In this document: piece after piece, positions 6,173 to 14,383 of the stretch | Numbering within the stretch: the first letter of the stretch is position 1 | How the letters are laid out: every line of letters begins with the position of its first letter | Assembly: GCA_018302465.1 (NCBI GenBank) | Contig: JAGVZQ010000016.1 | Location: 1-44,163, forward strand | Source: Candidatus Woesearchaeota archaeon | GTDB taxonomy: Archaea; Nanobdellota; Nanobdellia; SCGC-AAA011-G17; GW2011-AR20 | Length of the DNA: 44,163 bases | Direction of reading: 5' to 3' | Program-made: the position numbers and the translations under genes | Notes under the pieces: generated by a model | The model's database searches: none | The model's input: only the letters and a program-made list of their open reading frames with translations | Told to the model about the DNA's origin: nothing

Positions 6173-6472
6173 TTTTCTTTTTAATTTTGAAATTGTTTCT
6201 TTTTGCTTTTTGGAGGATGTTTTCATTTCATATTCAAAGATATATACTTCTCCAGTTAATAGGTCATGTTTAAAATAAAGCCTTATCGGAGGACTTTTTC
6301 TTTTTACTTCATAAATGTGCAATCTTGAATCAATAAGATACCCTGCGTAAGGACCTAGCTCTTCTATTTTATCCAATATTTTAGATATTAAATCTCTTAA
6401 GTTTTTATCTTTACCTAGACTTCTTAACTGTTTTAGAATTACTTCATCAAATACTAAGTTATACCTCTTCAT
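6161..6472 (-). CDS. RelE/ParE-superfamily toxin, module 2
   Basis: This 103-aa protein is roughly 80% identical to the module-1 toxin: MKRYNLVFDEVILKQLRSL, DKIEELGPYAG, YEVKRKSPPIRLYFKHD and a Lys-rich end KKQKETISKLKRK. Differences are conservative, so both copies look functional and diverged under selection. Like its paralogue it is tail to tail with its antitoxin and preceded by the conserved palindrome (6520-6535) and repeat A. Whether the two antitoxins can cross-neutralise the toxins is open. Confidence 0.78.
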   Translation of the reverse strand: MKRYNLVFDEVILKQLRSLGKDKNLRDLISKILDKIEELGPYAGYLIDSRLHIYEVKRKSPPIRLYFKHDLLTGEVYIFEYEMKTSSKKQKETISKLKRKSET

Positions 6473-6519
6473 ATATATGAAATATAAATATAACCTTAAA
6501 TTCTTTTCGAAAAATTTTC

Positions 6520-6535
6520 ACCTATCCAGATAGAT
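6520..6535. promoter_or_regulatory. Palindrome upstream of the module-2 toxin
   Basis: CTATC-CA-GATAG forms a 5-bp perfect core (6522-6526 with 6529-6533) about 50 nt upstream of the toxin start. It corresponds to the module-1 palindrome with a paired C-G to T-A change. Confidence 0.5.
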
Positions 6536-6537
6536 TG

Positions 6538-6656
6538 AGTAGGTAAGGCATAGATTCTTAAGATAAAGCCAAGAGCAGTTAAAACTAATAAAGACAATAA
6601 AAATTTATTTTTTGGAAGTTTTAATTAAAAATTAAGATTTATAAAATGAATTATTC
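6538..6656. repeat. Dispersed repeat A, copy 2
   Basis: TTGAGTAGGTAAGGCATAGA, then AGCCAAGAGCAGTTAAAACT, then TTTTTTGGAAGTTTTAATTA correspond to 1-100 with few changes. The copy ends inside the last codons of the protease gene (stop at 6651), so the repeat marks the right border of the accessory island. Confidence 0.75.
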
Positions 6657-7589
6657 ACAAGCTTTAATATAGCTTTCTATAATTTCTCTTATTCTTCCAG
6701 AACCAGTATAGATTCCTAATTTAACTTCCTGACCTGCAGGAAGATCCCCCCTAACGACACTTATCTCATCCCTTGTTGTTAAAATTCCAGCTAGGTTATT
6801 TCTAAAGTCAAAAACTGGAGAACCAGAATTACCTTGTATTACTCCTGCTATGAAAGCAGATTGTCCTTCAGCACATAATTTTCTTCCATTCCCTAATGTT
6901 ACATCTATAACTCTTCCTATCTCTATTTTTGCACCTAAACCATTTTCCCCATTTCTAACGAGCAACTCTGTCTGGGAAAAAGATAATTGTGAATCTTCAT
7001 TATACCTAATATTTCCATTTTGAATTAGGTCTGCAAATGTGGATTTAATCCTAAGTCTATCTGTGTAGGATGGAAAATATACCATTTCTAAGGGCGGATT
7101 ATTTGAACTAGATATTCTTGTTGTTGGTGTTGAAAAATGAGGAGGTAAATCAATCTTTCCTAAAAAGATATCATCTTTTGTAGAATGTACTAGTGGTCTT
7201 GCAGGCAGAGCATATCCTTTTATAGGATCATAAACAAGCATAATTTTTCCTTCTTCGTATGCATGATCCGCTGTTAAGAAGAACCCTTGGTCATTCAATA
7301 CAAATGCACTTCCAGTAGATGTTAGTTCTCCCTTAATTCCAATATTTTCAGGATTTAAAGAGAAGTTATAAATTATTGCAGGCCATCTATCAGCGTTTAG
7401 ATGAACTGCTCCTGTATTTTCATCAGTCTGAATTTCTGATTCATCAACTTCAAGAACTTCCCTTAATGAAGCTAATTCTTCTCTAGAAACTTCATTTAGA
7501 ATATTAAAATCAGAAGCTTCCAGTCTAAATGGGGACATAGCTAGTATAGCTGCTAATGATGTTTTTCTTAAAAAGTCTCTTCTTTCCAT
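6651..7589 (-). CDS. Tat-exported trypsin-like serine protease
   Basis: This 312-aa protein begins with a twin-arginine signal (MERRDFLRKTSLAAILAM), so it is probably exported folded. The protease core shows the catalytic triad. His is in FLTADHA (residue 109), Asp in TKDDIFLGKI (139 or 140) and Ser in IQGNSGSPVF (255). The first strand GSAFVLNDQGFFLTADH is typical of HtrA/trypsin-type enzymes, but no PDZ domain follows; the last 50 residues are short and partly helical. The substrate is unknown; degradation of surface or host proteins is possible. The stop lies in repeat A. A TATA-like stretch is present in 7600-7650. Confidence 0.85.
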   Translation of the reverse strand: MERRDFLRKTSLAAILAMSPFRLEASDFNILNEVSREELASLREVLEVDESEIQTDENTGAVHLNADRWPAIIYNFSLNPENIGIKGELTSTGSAFVLNDQGFFLTADHAYEEGKIMLVYDPIKGYALPARPLVHSTKDDIFLGKIDLPPHFSTPTTRISSSNNPPLEMVYFPSYTDRLRIKSTFADLIQNGNIRYNEDSQLSFSQTELLVRNGENGLGAKIEIGRVIDVTLGNGRKLCAEGQSAFIAGVIQGNSGSPVFDFRNNLAGILTTRDEISVVRGDLPAGQEVKLGIYTGSGRIREIIESYIKACE

Positions 7590-7765
7590 TTATTTAAAAT
7601 GTAATTTACTCTTTATATACCTTTCTTTTTTATACCACTTATAAGTAATAATTAAAATGCTAAAAGTTAAATGTTAGGAGTTAAGTATATTCAGTTTGAA
7701 AAGCGGGGATTGAGCACTACATTGTTTAAAAAAAAGTTTTTAAGCTTATTTATAATCTGTTTTGA
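7590..7765. promoter_or_regulatory. Divergent promoter region between protease and sigma gene
   Basis: There is no ORF here. TATA-like sequences lie on both sides: ACTCTTTATATACC for the minus-strand protease and AAGCTTATTTATAATC (about 7741-7756) for the sigma gene at 7766. The sigma gene thus appears to be read from an archaeal promoter. Confidence 0.45.
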
Positions 7766-8644
7766 ATGGTTAGATATCATACATTAAGCGCAAAAAGAAC
7801 TTACAATAGTGAGAGGATTCCTGATCCTACGGATGTTCTTGCTGTTTATCTAAGGGAAGTTAGATTTGTTAGTGATGTGTTGACTGATGAAGAACAAAGG
7901 AGTCTTGCTCGTAGAATGAGGCAGGGAGATGAAGATGCCAGGAATAGATTGGTAGAGGCTAATCTAAAATTTGTTTTGTTCATGGCAAAATTTTTCATGA
8001 ATAAAGGCGTTCCAATGGAAGAGTTAATTCAGGCCGGCAACTATGGTTTATTAAAGGCGACTGAAAGATTTGATGATACAAAAGGGTTTAAATTTATTAC
8101 TTATGCTTCTAAATATGTAAGAAACGAGATGCACCTTGCTGCGGCAAGAGAGAGAAGAAACGTCAGGATTTCTCATGAAATGGATGATTATTCTTATAAA
8201 GTTAAAAGAGTTTTTCGTGAGTTAGAGCAAGAAGGGAAGGATCCTTTAGCACATCTGGATTATGTGGCTGAAAGGCTTGATGTTGATGAAGAGTATGTAT
8301 TGAGTATATTAGCTGTATCTTTTCCTGAGAGGTCATTAGATAAAAATGTTAACAATGATGATAGAGCATTATCTGAGTTTATACCTGATGGATCCCAAGA
8401 GCTAGCAGATCAATTCGTTATCGATCAGGACTTAAGACATACATTATATAAGGCATTATCAGGATTAGAAGAAAGGGAGGCTACAGTTTTAAAATTATTT
8501 TTTGGTTTTGGTGATAACGAACCATTAACCTTAAAACAAATTGGAGATGTTATCGGAGTAACAAGAGAAAGAGTAAGGCAGATTAAAGAGGAAGCATTAG
8601 CAAGGCTAAGACGCCGTTCAAGGGGATTAGAACAACTTATTTAA
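7766..8644 (+). CDS. Bacterial-type sigma-70 family RNA polymerase sigma factor
   Basis: This 292-aa protein has every region of a group 2/3 sigma-70 factor. Region 1.2 is DPTDVLAVYLREV (residues 21-33). Region 2 runs about 60-135, with RLVEANLKFVLFMAKFF, MEELIQAGNYGLLKATERF and FKFITYASKYVRNEM. Region 3 lies around 145-200 and region 4 around 225-285, with LTLKQIGDVIGVTRERVRQI. In bacteria region 2 melts the -10 element and region 4 binds the -35 element. The WW pair in the usual YATWWIRQ segment is replaced (YASKYVRN), so promoter melting may differ. Archaea use TBP and TFB instead. A 2013 single-cell survey of uncultured lineages did report complete sigma factors in archaea, so this is rare but not unprecedented. 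The last 8 nt overlap the FKBP gene on the other strand. Confidence 0.93.
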   Translation: MVRYHTLSAKRTYNSERIPDPTDVLAVYLREVRFVSDVLTDEEQRSLARRMRQGDEDARNRLVEANLKFVLFMAKFFMNKGVPMEELIQAGNYGLLKATERFDDTKGFKFITYASKYVRNEMHLAAARERRNVRISHEMDDYSYKVKRVFRELEQEGKDPLAHLDYVAERLDVDEEYVLSILAVSFPERSLDKNVNNDDRALSEFIPDGSQELADQFVIDQDLRHTLYKALSGLEEREATVLKLFFGFGDNEPLTLKQIGDVIGVTRERVRQIKEEALARLRRRSRGLEQLI

Positions 8645-9110
8645 TTTCAACTAATTCAATATTAAAATTAAGAATTTTTCCTGCTAATGGATGATTTGCA
8701 TCAACTTTAATTGAATCAGAATTAACTTCAAGAACTTTTGCTTTTACCTGATTTTTATCTGGAGTTTGTAAAAGAGCTGTGTCTCCCACCAAAGGAGGGG
8801 TATCATCGTATTTTATTGGTATTTCCATTATTAATTCGGGATTTACAAGGCCATAAGCTTCTTCTGGCTGTATTTTAATATCTTTTTTATCTCCAATTTT
8901 CATTCCAAGAACTGCATTTTCAAAACCAGGGATTACTTCATGGTCTCCTACAGTGAAGGTTAACAGCTCTCCGTTAGACTGATCAAATATTTCTCCATCA
9001 TCAAAAGAGCCAATATAATTAACAGAAATTAAATCTCCTGGCTTAACCTCAGAATTAGAGCATCCTGACAATATAATCAAAAATAATGCAAATAGCAACT
9101 TAAACTTCAT
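8637..9110 (-). CDS. FKBP-type peptidyl-prolyl isomerase, lipoprotein
   Basis: This 157-aa protein has a lipoprotein signal (hydrophobic LLFALFLIILSGC, lipobox Cys at residue 17). It is followed by an FKBP domain: GDLISVNYIGSFDDGEIFD, VIPGFENAVLGMKIGDKK and PEEAYGL. The insert between the last two blocks is of the long archaeal/SlyD type. It would catalyse proline cis-trans isomerisation and act as a chaperone for secreted proteins, anchored on the outer face of the membrane. It converges on the sigma gene with an 8-nt overlap and has its own promoter beyond 9110. Confidence 0.9.
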   Translation of the reverse strand: MKFKLLFALFLIILSGCSNSEVKPGDLISVNYIGSFDDGEIFDQSNGELLTFTVGDHEVIPGFENAVLGMKIGDKKDIKIQPEEAYGLVNPELIMEIPIKYDDTPPLVGDTALLQTPDKNQVKAKVLEVNSDSIKVDANHPLAGKILNFNIELVEIK

Positions 9111-9213
9111 TTTAGTTAATTTAAATCAATGTTTTAAAAAGATAGTTATTTTGGAGTGTATATTTAACCAGAAGCTTTCTTAAAAAATGAAGAAAATTTA
9201 CTAACTGTATTAA

Positions 9214-9239
9214 CTCCTTCCATGTAATTAAGGAAGGAG
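9214..9239. promoter_or_regulatory. Perfect 8-bp inverted repeat in the 9111-9276 spacer
   Basis: CTCCTTCC (9214-9221) and GGAAGGAG (9232-9239) flank a 10-nt loop. The dyad sits just before the TATA-like AGTTTATATATATG that serves the gene at 9277. It has no T-tract on the plus strand, so an operator is more likely than a terminator. Confidence 0.5.
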
Positions 9240-9276
9240 AATAAGTTTATATATATGTTCTTTAAGACATGGCGCT

Positions 9277-9579
9277 ATGTTTATAATTCCTGATGGATTA
9301 AGAGTAGGGTTAGAAAAATTAACTGGCAGACTTTCAGAGGAGGAAGTTGATATTTATGATTCTATTAAAGCATTGGAGGAGGTATTAAGACGCCCTGCTA
9401 GTTTAGAAGTTCTTCGGATGTACAGACAAAGGGAAATACCAAGAGTTTATGAGAATTATTTTCGATGTGAGGATAATACACGCAAAGTTTACTTCCACCA
9501 AAGAATTCATGGTATTAGGGAAGAATTTGACAGGAGAATTGAAGATATCACTAATGAACCAAGTGTGGTATATAACTAA
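9277..9579 (+). CDS. Hypothetical protein, 100 aa
   Basis: This is a charged protein with no signal peptide or membrane segment, probably helical (LSEEEVDIYDSIKALEEVL). It is rich in Arg (RMYRQREIPRVYENYFR). I recognise no family. The start at 9277 follows a TATA-like element by about 27 nt; an ATG at 9269 is closed by a stop after five codons. Arginine codons include several CGN, unlike nearby conserved genes, which use AGA/AGG. It stands alone before the giant surface protein. Confidence 0.6.
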   Translation: MFIIPDGLRVGLEKLTGRLSEEEVDIYDSIKALEEVLRRPASLEVLRMYRQREIPRVYENYFRCEDNTRKVYFHQRIHGIREEFDRRIEDITNEPSVVYN

Positions 9580-9644
9580 TAGTCTTCTAAATATATTCTA
9601 AAAGAAAGAAATGTTTATAAAAAGCAGATACTCTATTTATTTCA

Positions 9645-12600
9645 ATGTTAAAAAGAGGATTGAAAAAACATTTATTTAGTGGAGTATTTACAGTTATAGT
9701 TATTGCATTATTAATTCTGGCTACGCCTGCAAATGCTATAGATGTTGCCTTAAACACACCAGATATTAATGCAGAAACTGATTTATTTAAAACATTAACA
9801 ATTGAAGTTGATATTCATAATGGAGAGTTCTTACCTTTAGCTTTTACACAAATTGATTTTGACAATAATGCAGGGGATTTGAGAACTTGTACGATTGATG
9901 ATACAAATGCTGTTCTTGGCTGTGATTTTTTAAGTGTTTTATCTAAAGATACTACAGGATTATTATCTGGGAATGGGTTTGGTTACGGTTACGGTTATGG
10001 TTACGGTTATGGTTACGGTTATGGCAGTGGAATTCTAGGATATTCAACAGATTTTGGTTTTGACACAGGAACAATAGTTTATACTTTAGAAGTTGATGTT
10101 TCAAAGTTACCTACCACATTTTTACAAAAAACAATAAATGCAGAAGCAAGAGTTTATGGTGCTGATGCTTCATTTTACACAGGACAAAGTGTATTTTCAG
10201 TATTAGGGTTGACTAATGGAGTTGCAGTTAACAAGTCTTTGGGGGAATTAACTTTTGATACAATAAAGAAAGAGAATACTGCAGTTAATGAGATAAAGAC
10301 AAACTTAAACTTAGTTCAATTAACTCCAGACAATGTTGTTGTTACATGGGGTTCTTCAAATATTAATGTAATAAATCCATTTAGTGGGCAGGTAAAGAGG
10401 CCTGTTTATACTGATACAGACAAAGCAGTTACATTAACAGCCACTTTAACAAAAGGAACTTCAGTTAATACAAAATCCTTCAGTTTAACTGTATTAAAAG
10501 AGCAAAAATCAGACACTCAATCAGTTGATGATGCCTTAACTATTTTAGTCATAAATGATTTATTAGGAAGCAATGTTGTTTCAACAAGCATTACAAGCGA
10601 TCTAGTATTACCAAGTATAGGGATAGATGGAACTTTAATAGCATGGAGTTCTTCAAATAAGAGTGTAATAGAAACTAGCGGAAGTGTAATAAGGCCTGGA
10701 TTTGATACTTCTGTTACATTAACTGCTAATGCAAAGAAAGGAGTAATAAGTAAGACTAAACAATTTACATTTATTGCTAAGGGAACAACTGATTTAAATG
10801 AATTGACTGTTAATACTGCTAAATTAGCCTTAACTAGTTCATCTGTGTTAAATGGAAATCCTGCAAAAGACAATATATTAGGAGATGTGGTTCTTAGAAC
10901 AAGCTTAACAGGATATCCAGGAGTTGCAATCAGTTGGGGTTCAAGCAATACAAGCATTGTTGCCTTAAACGGAAGTGTATTCAGAGATAATATAGAAGAT
11001 AAGCAGGTTACATTAACTGCTACATTAAGCAAATCTGGAAAGACTGCAACAAAGACTTTTGAATTAACGATTAAAAAGAAAATACCTCCTGCTGTAGCTG
11101 TGGCTGGTAAAGTAGAGATGAATGAGGGGGAAGAAGAGGTAGTAATTGATACTACAAATACAAATAGTATAAGTGAAGTTCAAATTCCTAATACTGTGAA
11201 TGAAACACAGTCAATTACATTAAATGTACAGAAATTGGTTGATCAATCCACAAAGCAGTTACAATTAGCTTCAAATCAGAGTTTGACTCTAACTAGAAAG
11301 TCAAGTAGTGCTGGAAATGACATAAAAGTTGAAATACCCCAGGGAACAAAGATACAGGGAGAAGCTAACTGGAATGGATTAATTATTGCTCCAACTATAA
11401 AGACCACAACAGACGTTACTGTTACATCTGGAACTACAAAGAAGGTTGTTGAAGTTGGACTTTCAAGCGGTAAATTAACATTTGATAAGGCTACTAAATT
11501 AACTATACCTGGAGAAGCAGGAGAGAGTGCAGGATTTGTAAGAGATGGTGTGTTTACTGTAATACCTGCTTGTACAGCTGGACAAATAGCTGATCCTAAT
11601 ACATTACCTGCAGAAGGAGATTGCTTCACAACTTCAGGAGCTGATTTAATTATCTGGACAAAGCACTTCACACAGTTTGTTTCATTTACTCCAAATCCAG
11701 AGGTATGTGATGGAACAGACAATGATGGAGATACTTTAGTTGATGAAGGAGTTACAACAACATTCTACAGAGATAGTGATGGAGATGGGTATGGGGATAA
11801 TAACTTCCCAACACAAGCATGTGGCGTTCCAACAAATTATGTAAGTAATAATCAGGACTGTAATGATGGAAGCGTTTCTGTAAAACCTGGAGCTACAGAG
11901 GTTTGTAATGGTGTAAATGATAATTGTGCAAATGGAATAGATGAAGGGGGAGTATGCAGTGTTCCAGGTGTTGAAATATGTAATAATATAGATGATGATA
12001 CAGATGGACAAACAGATGAAGGATTAACAAGAAGCATAACTTGTGGAACAGGAGTATGTGGTGCTTCAGCTACACAGACATGTAATGCAGGAAATTGGGT
12101 TGGAACATGCAGTCCTAATAGCGGAAATGCAAGACAGGAAGTAGCAGATAGTGCTGATAATGATTGTGATGGACAAGTAGATAATGGATTTTCATCATTT
12201 ACTTTCTACTTAGATACAGATGGAGATGATTTTGGACAGGGAGATGCAAGGATACAATCATCAATTCCTCAAGGTCAATATAGCGCTTTAGTTGCTGGAG
12301 ATTGCAGACCTGGAGATAAATCTTCATATCCTGGAGCTACAGAATTGTGTGATGGTAATGATAATAACTGTAATAATTTACCAGATGATGTGGAAAATAT
12401 AAAGACTCAATGTTATGATGTTGCTGATAGGAAATATGCTGGGGTTGGAGCATGCAGTTATGGTTATTACACATGTTTGGGAGATAAATTCTCAGACTCA
12501 TGTACAGGAGATGTAGCTCCAATTGCTGAAATATGTGATGGATTAGATAATGATTGTAATGGTCAGACTGATGAAATATTTGATGGAGATGGAGATGGCT

Positions 12601-14372
12601 ATACAACTTGTGGTACTAAGACTGATGGAACAGACAAAATAGTGGATGCAAGAGTTGACTGTAGAGATAATGATTCTACAATAAGTCCAGGCACACAGGA
12701 AATGTGTAATGGAGTAGATGATGACTGTTCTGGAACAGAGGATGATAATTTAGTATATCCTAATGCAGATAATCAAAATGGAGTATGTGCAGGTGTAGTT
12801 AAAGTATGTCAAGGTGTGTTAGGATGGGAAGAGCCAGAATATAGTTTAGTAGAAGATTATGAGGAAGGACAAGAATTAACTTGTGATGGCAGAGATAATA
12901 ACTGTGATGGCAGGACAGATGAAGGACATCCTAATTTAGATGGAGATAGACTTGCTGATTGTGTTGATCCAGATGCAGATAATGATAGAATAGTCGATAA
13001 TAGGGATGCAATAATTGGAACTCCTGTAGATTCAAATTCAAATGCTGCCTATAAATTTATTATAGCAGGAGACGAGTTTACAGGCAGAGGGGTACGGGAA
13101 ATAGATGGAAGAAGACAAATTTCAATAGAAGAAGATGGAAGGACTTTAGCATGGTTGAGTTATATATTTGACCCTACTAATTTACTAGACTTCAGGGATG
13201 TTATATTGAATTCAATATCACAGCCAGTTGATGAAACAGGAAGAGGATCTTCATTATTAATTTCAGGAGTTAACTCTCCATCAGATGTAAGGAAATCATA
13301 CTTGATAAAGAGATTTGATAATCCGTCAAATAATATGGTATGTGTAAAGACCTCCCAGATAAATTCAATTGAGCAGATGAGTGCTGGATGTACAATGTCA
13401 GATGAATTGTTAATACCATGTAATGGGAGAAATGTATTAGGATTTAGATGTACACAAACTGTTAAGGATGGAGTTGATATTTATAGAGTAGATGGTGTTG
13501 GCTATTATGCAATTAGTGAAGTAAGTATAACTCCAAGTGATTTTAGCAGGGATAATAAGGTAGACTTTGATGACTTCTTTGCATTTGCAGATCACTTTGG
13601 AACAGACTCATCAAATCCAGGATGGAATAGGGTATTTGATATAACATATGATAATAAGGTAGACTTTGATGACTTCTTTGCATTTGCAGATCACTTTGGA
13701 GAAGGACTTCCAGCATCACAACAAGCAAGAATGAAGACAGTTTCAACTGAAACATTCCTTGCTTTATTAAGCTCTCCTGAGGTGTGTGATAGTAGGGATA
13801 ATAATGGAGATGGAAGTGTAGATGAAGATCTTACACAATTAACCGGAGATACTGATGAAGGAACTTGCGATTATGGTTTAGATAAATGTATGAATGGAGA
13901 ATGGGTTGTAATAGCTGAGCCCGATAATAGTTGTGAAGAAGTGAGTAGTTCATCTGATAGAGGAAGTAGAAGTTCAAGCAGGCATGTTTCAACTTGTGAA
14001 GGTTCAGTAAGCTGTTCATGGTCTGAGTTAAATGAGGCTTCAAATGGATGCGGAGAATTAAGATGCAGCAATTCATGCGGAGAATTATGGGTGGAGGAAA
14101 CATTAAGCTGCCAACCATCAACAGAGACACCTACACAAACAGTACCTACAACAAATACACAGCCAGCTAAGAAACCAGCAGCTGTACAACAACCTGAAGC
14201 ATGTGAGTTAAAAGGAGACTTTGATGACAATGGAAGAGTTGATTATGAGGATTTCTATCCATTTGCAGATAACTTTGGAAGTAATGTTGAAGAGTATGAT
14301 ATAACTGGCGATGGAAGAGTAGATTATGAAGACTTCTACCTACTTGCAGATGACTTCGGAAAGAGCTGCTAA
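9645..14372 (+). CDS. Giant secreted protein with Ig-like, MopE-like metal-binding and dockerin-like repeats
   Basis: This 1,575-aa protein starts with a signal peptide (about residues 1-31, ending TPANAI). A first beta-rich domain contains a Gly-Tyr run at residues 110-128. Three or four Ig-like repeats (about 195-480) share the pattern VxxWGSSNxxVI and VTLTATL, as in atrophied bacterial Ig domains. After a beta domain (500-680) come about nine MopE-like motifs of the form CDGxDNDCDGxxDEG, between residues 687 and 1090 plus one near 1381; these Asp-rich loops probably bind calcium or another metal. Two EF-hand/dockerin-like pairs (DNKVDFDDFFAFADHFG) lie near 1297-1352 and 1521-1575. A Ser-rich and a Pro/Thr linker separate the ends. 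No C-terminal membrane anchor is present, so it is either released or held by a cohesin-like partner. A role in adhesion to a host cell is inferred. Confidence 0.85.
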   Translation: MLKRGLKKHLFSGVFTVIVIALLILATPANAIDVALNTPDINAETDLFKTLTIEVDIHNGEFLPLAFTQIDFDNNAGDLRTCTIDDTNAVLGCDFLSVLSKDTTGLLSGNGFGYGYGYGYGYGYGYGSGILGYSTDFGFDTGTIVYTLEVDVSKLPTTFLQKTINAEARVYGADASFYTGQSVFSVLGLTNGVAVNKSLGELTFDTIKKENTAVNEIKTNLNLVQLTPDNVVVTWGSSNINVINPFSGQVKRPVYTDTDKAVTLTATLTKGTSVNTKSFSLTVLKEQKSDTQSVDDALTILVINDLLGSNVVSTSITSDLVLPSIGIDGTLIAWSSSNKSVIETSGSVIRPGFDTSVTLTANAKKGVISKTKQFTFIAKGTTDLNELTVNTAKLALTSSSVLNGNPAKDNILGDVVLRTSLTGYPGVAISWGSSNTSIVALNGSVFRDNIEDKQVTLTATLSKSGKTATKTFELTIKKKIPPAVAVAGKVEMNEGEEEVVIDTTNTNSISEVQIPNTVNETQSITLNVQKLVDQSTKQLQLASNQSLTLTRKSSSAGNDIKVEIPQGTKIQGEANWNGLIIAPTIKTTTDVTVTSGTTKKVVEVGLSSGKLTFDKATKLTIPGEAGESAGFVRDGVFTVIPACTAGQIADPNTLPAEGDCFTTSGADLIIWTKHFTQFVSFTPNPEVCDGTDNDGDTLVDEGVTTTFYRDSDGDGYGDNNFPTQACGVPTNYVSNNQDCNDGSVSVKPGATEVCNGVNDNCANGIDEGGVCSVPGVEICNNIDDDTDGQTDEGLTRSITCGTGVCGASATQTCNAGNWVGTCSPNSGNARQEVADSADNDCDGQVDNGFSSFTFYLDTDGDDFGQGDARIQSSIPQGQYSALVAGDCRPGDKSSYPGATELCDGNDNNCNNLPDDVENIKTQCYDVADRKYAGVGACSYGYYTCLGDKFSDSCTGDVAPIAEICDGLDNDCNGQTDEIFDGDGDGYTTCGTKTDGTDKIVDARVDCRDNDSTISPGTQEMCNGVDDDCSGTEDDNLVYPNADNQNGVCAGVVKVCQGVLGWEEPEYSLVEDYEEGQELTCDGRDNNCDGRTDEGHPNLDGDRLADCVDPDADNDRIVDNRDAIIGTPVDSNSNAAYKFIIAGDEFTGRGVREIDGRRQISIEEDGRTLAWLSYIFDPTNLLDFRDVILNSISQPVDETGRGSSLLISGVNSPSDVRKSYLIKRFDNPSNNMVCVKTSQINSIEQMSAGCTMSDELLIPCNGRNVLGFRCTQTVKDGVDIYRVDGVGYYAISEVSITPSDFSRDNKVDFDDFFAFADHFGTDSSNPGWNRVFDITYDNKVDFDDFFAFADHFGEGLPASQQARMKTVSTETFLALLSSPEVCDSRDNNGDGSVDEDLTQLTGDTDEGTCDYGLDKCMNGEWVVIAEPDNSCEEVSSSSDRGSRSSSRHVSTCEGSVSCSWSELNEASNGCGELRCSNSCGELWVEETLSCQPSTETPTQTVPTTNTQPAKKPAAVQQPEACELKGDFDDNGRVDYEDFYPFADNFGSNVEEYDITGDGRVDYEDFYLLADDFGKSC
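9981..10022 (+). repeat. Hexanucleotide tandem repeat encoding Gly-Tyr
   Basis: Seven units of GGTTAC or GGTTAT in a row encode (GY)7 within the giant secreted protein, with a less regular GY at each side. Unit length is a multiple of three, so slippage would change length without a frameshift. Confidence 0.85.
13551..13700 (+). repeat. Perfect 51-bp direct repeat in the dockerin-like pair
   Basis: The 51 bp from 13551 to 13601 are repeated exactly at 13650-13700, including all third codon positions. They encode DNKVDFDDFFAFADHFG twice. Identity at silent sites means a recent duplication or gene conversion. Confidence 0.85.
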
Positions 14373-14383
14373 TTTTTTCTTTT

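Noticed and set aside
7660-7685. A further repeat B tail (AAAGTTAAATGTTAGGAG)
   Set aside because: Only about a dozen bases match and the conserved GGTTTGG part is missing, so chance is likely in AT-rich DNA.
7766-8644. Sigma factor as a sign of bacterial contamination or chimeric assembly
   Set aside because: Both flanks are archaeal, base composition is like the rest and the gene has an archaeal TATA promoter; only read mapping could settle it fully.
9960-10030. CRISPR-like short repeats in the giant protein
   Set aside because: The units are 6 bp without spacers and code in frame for Gly-Tyr.
10517-14230. Minus-strand ORFs of 70-170 codons opposite the giant protein
   Set aside because: They are low-complexity shadows of the coding repeats, without ribosome sites or recognisable domains.
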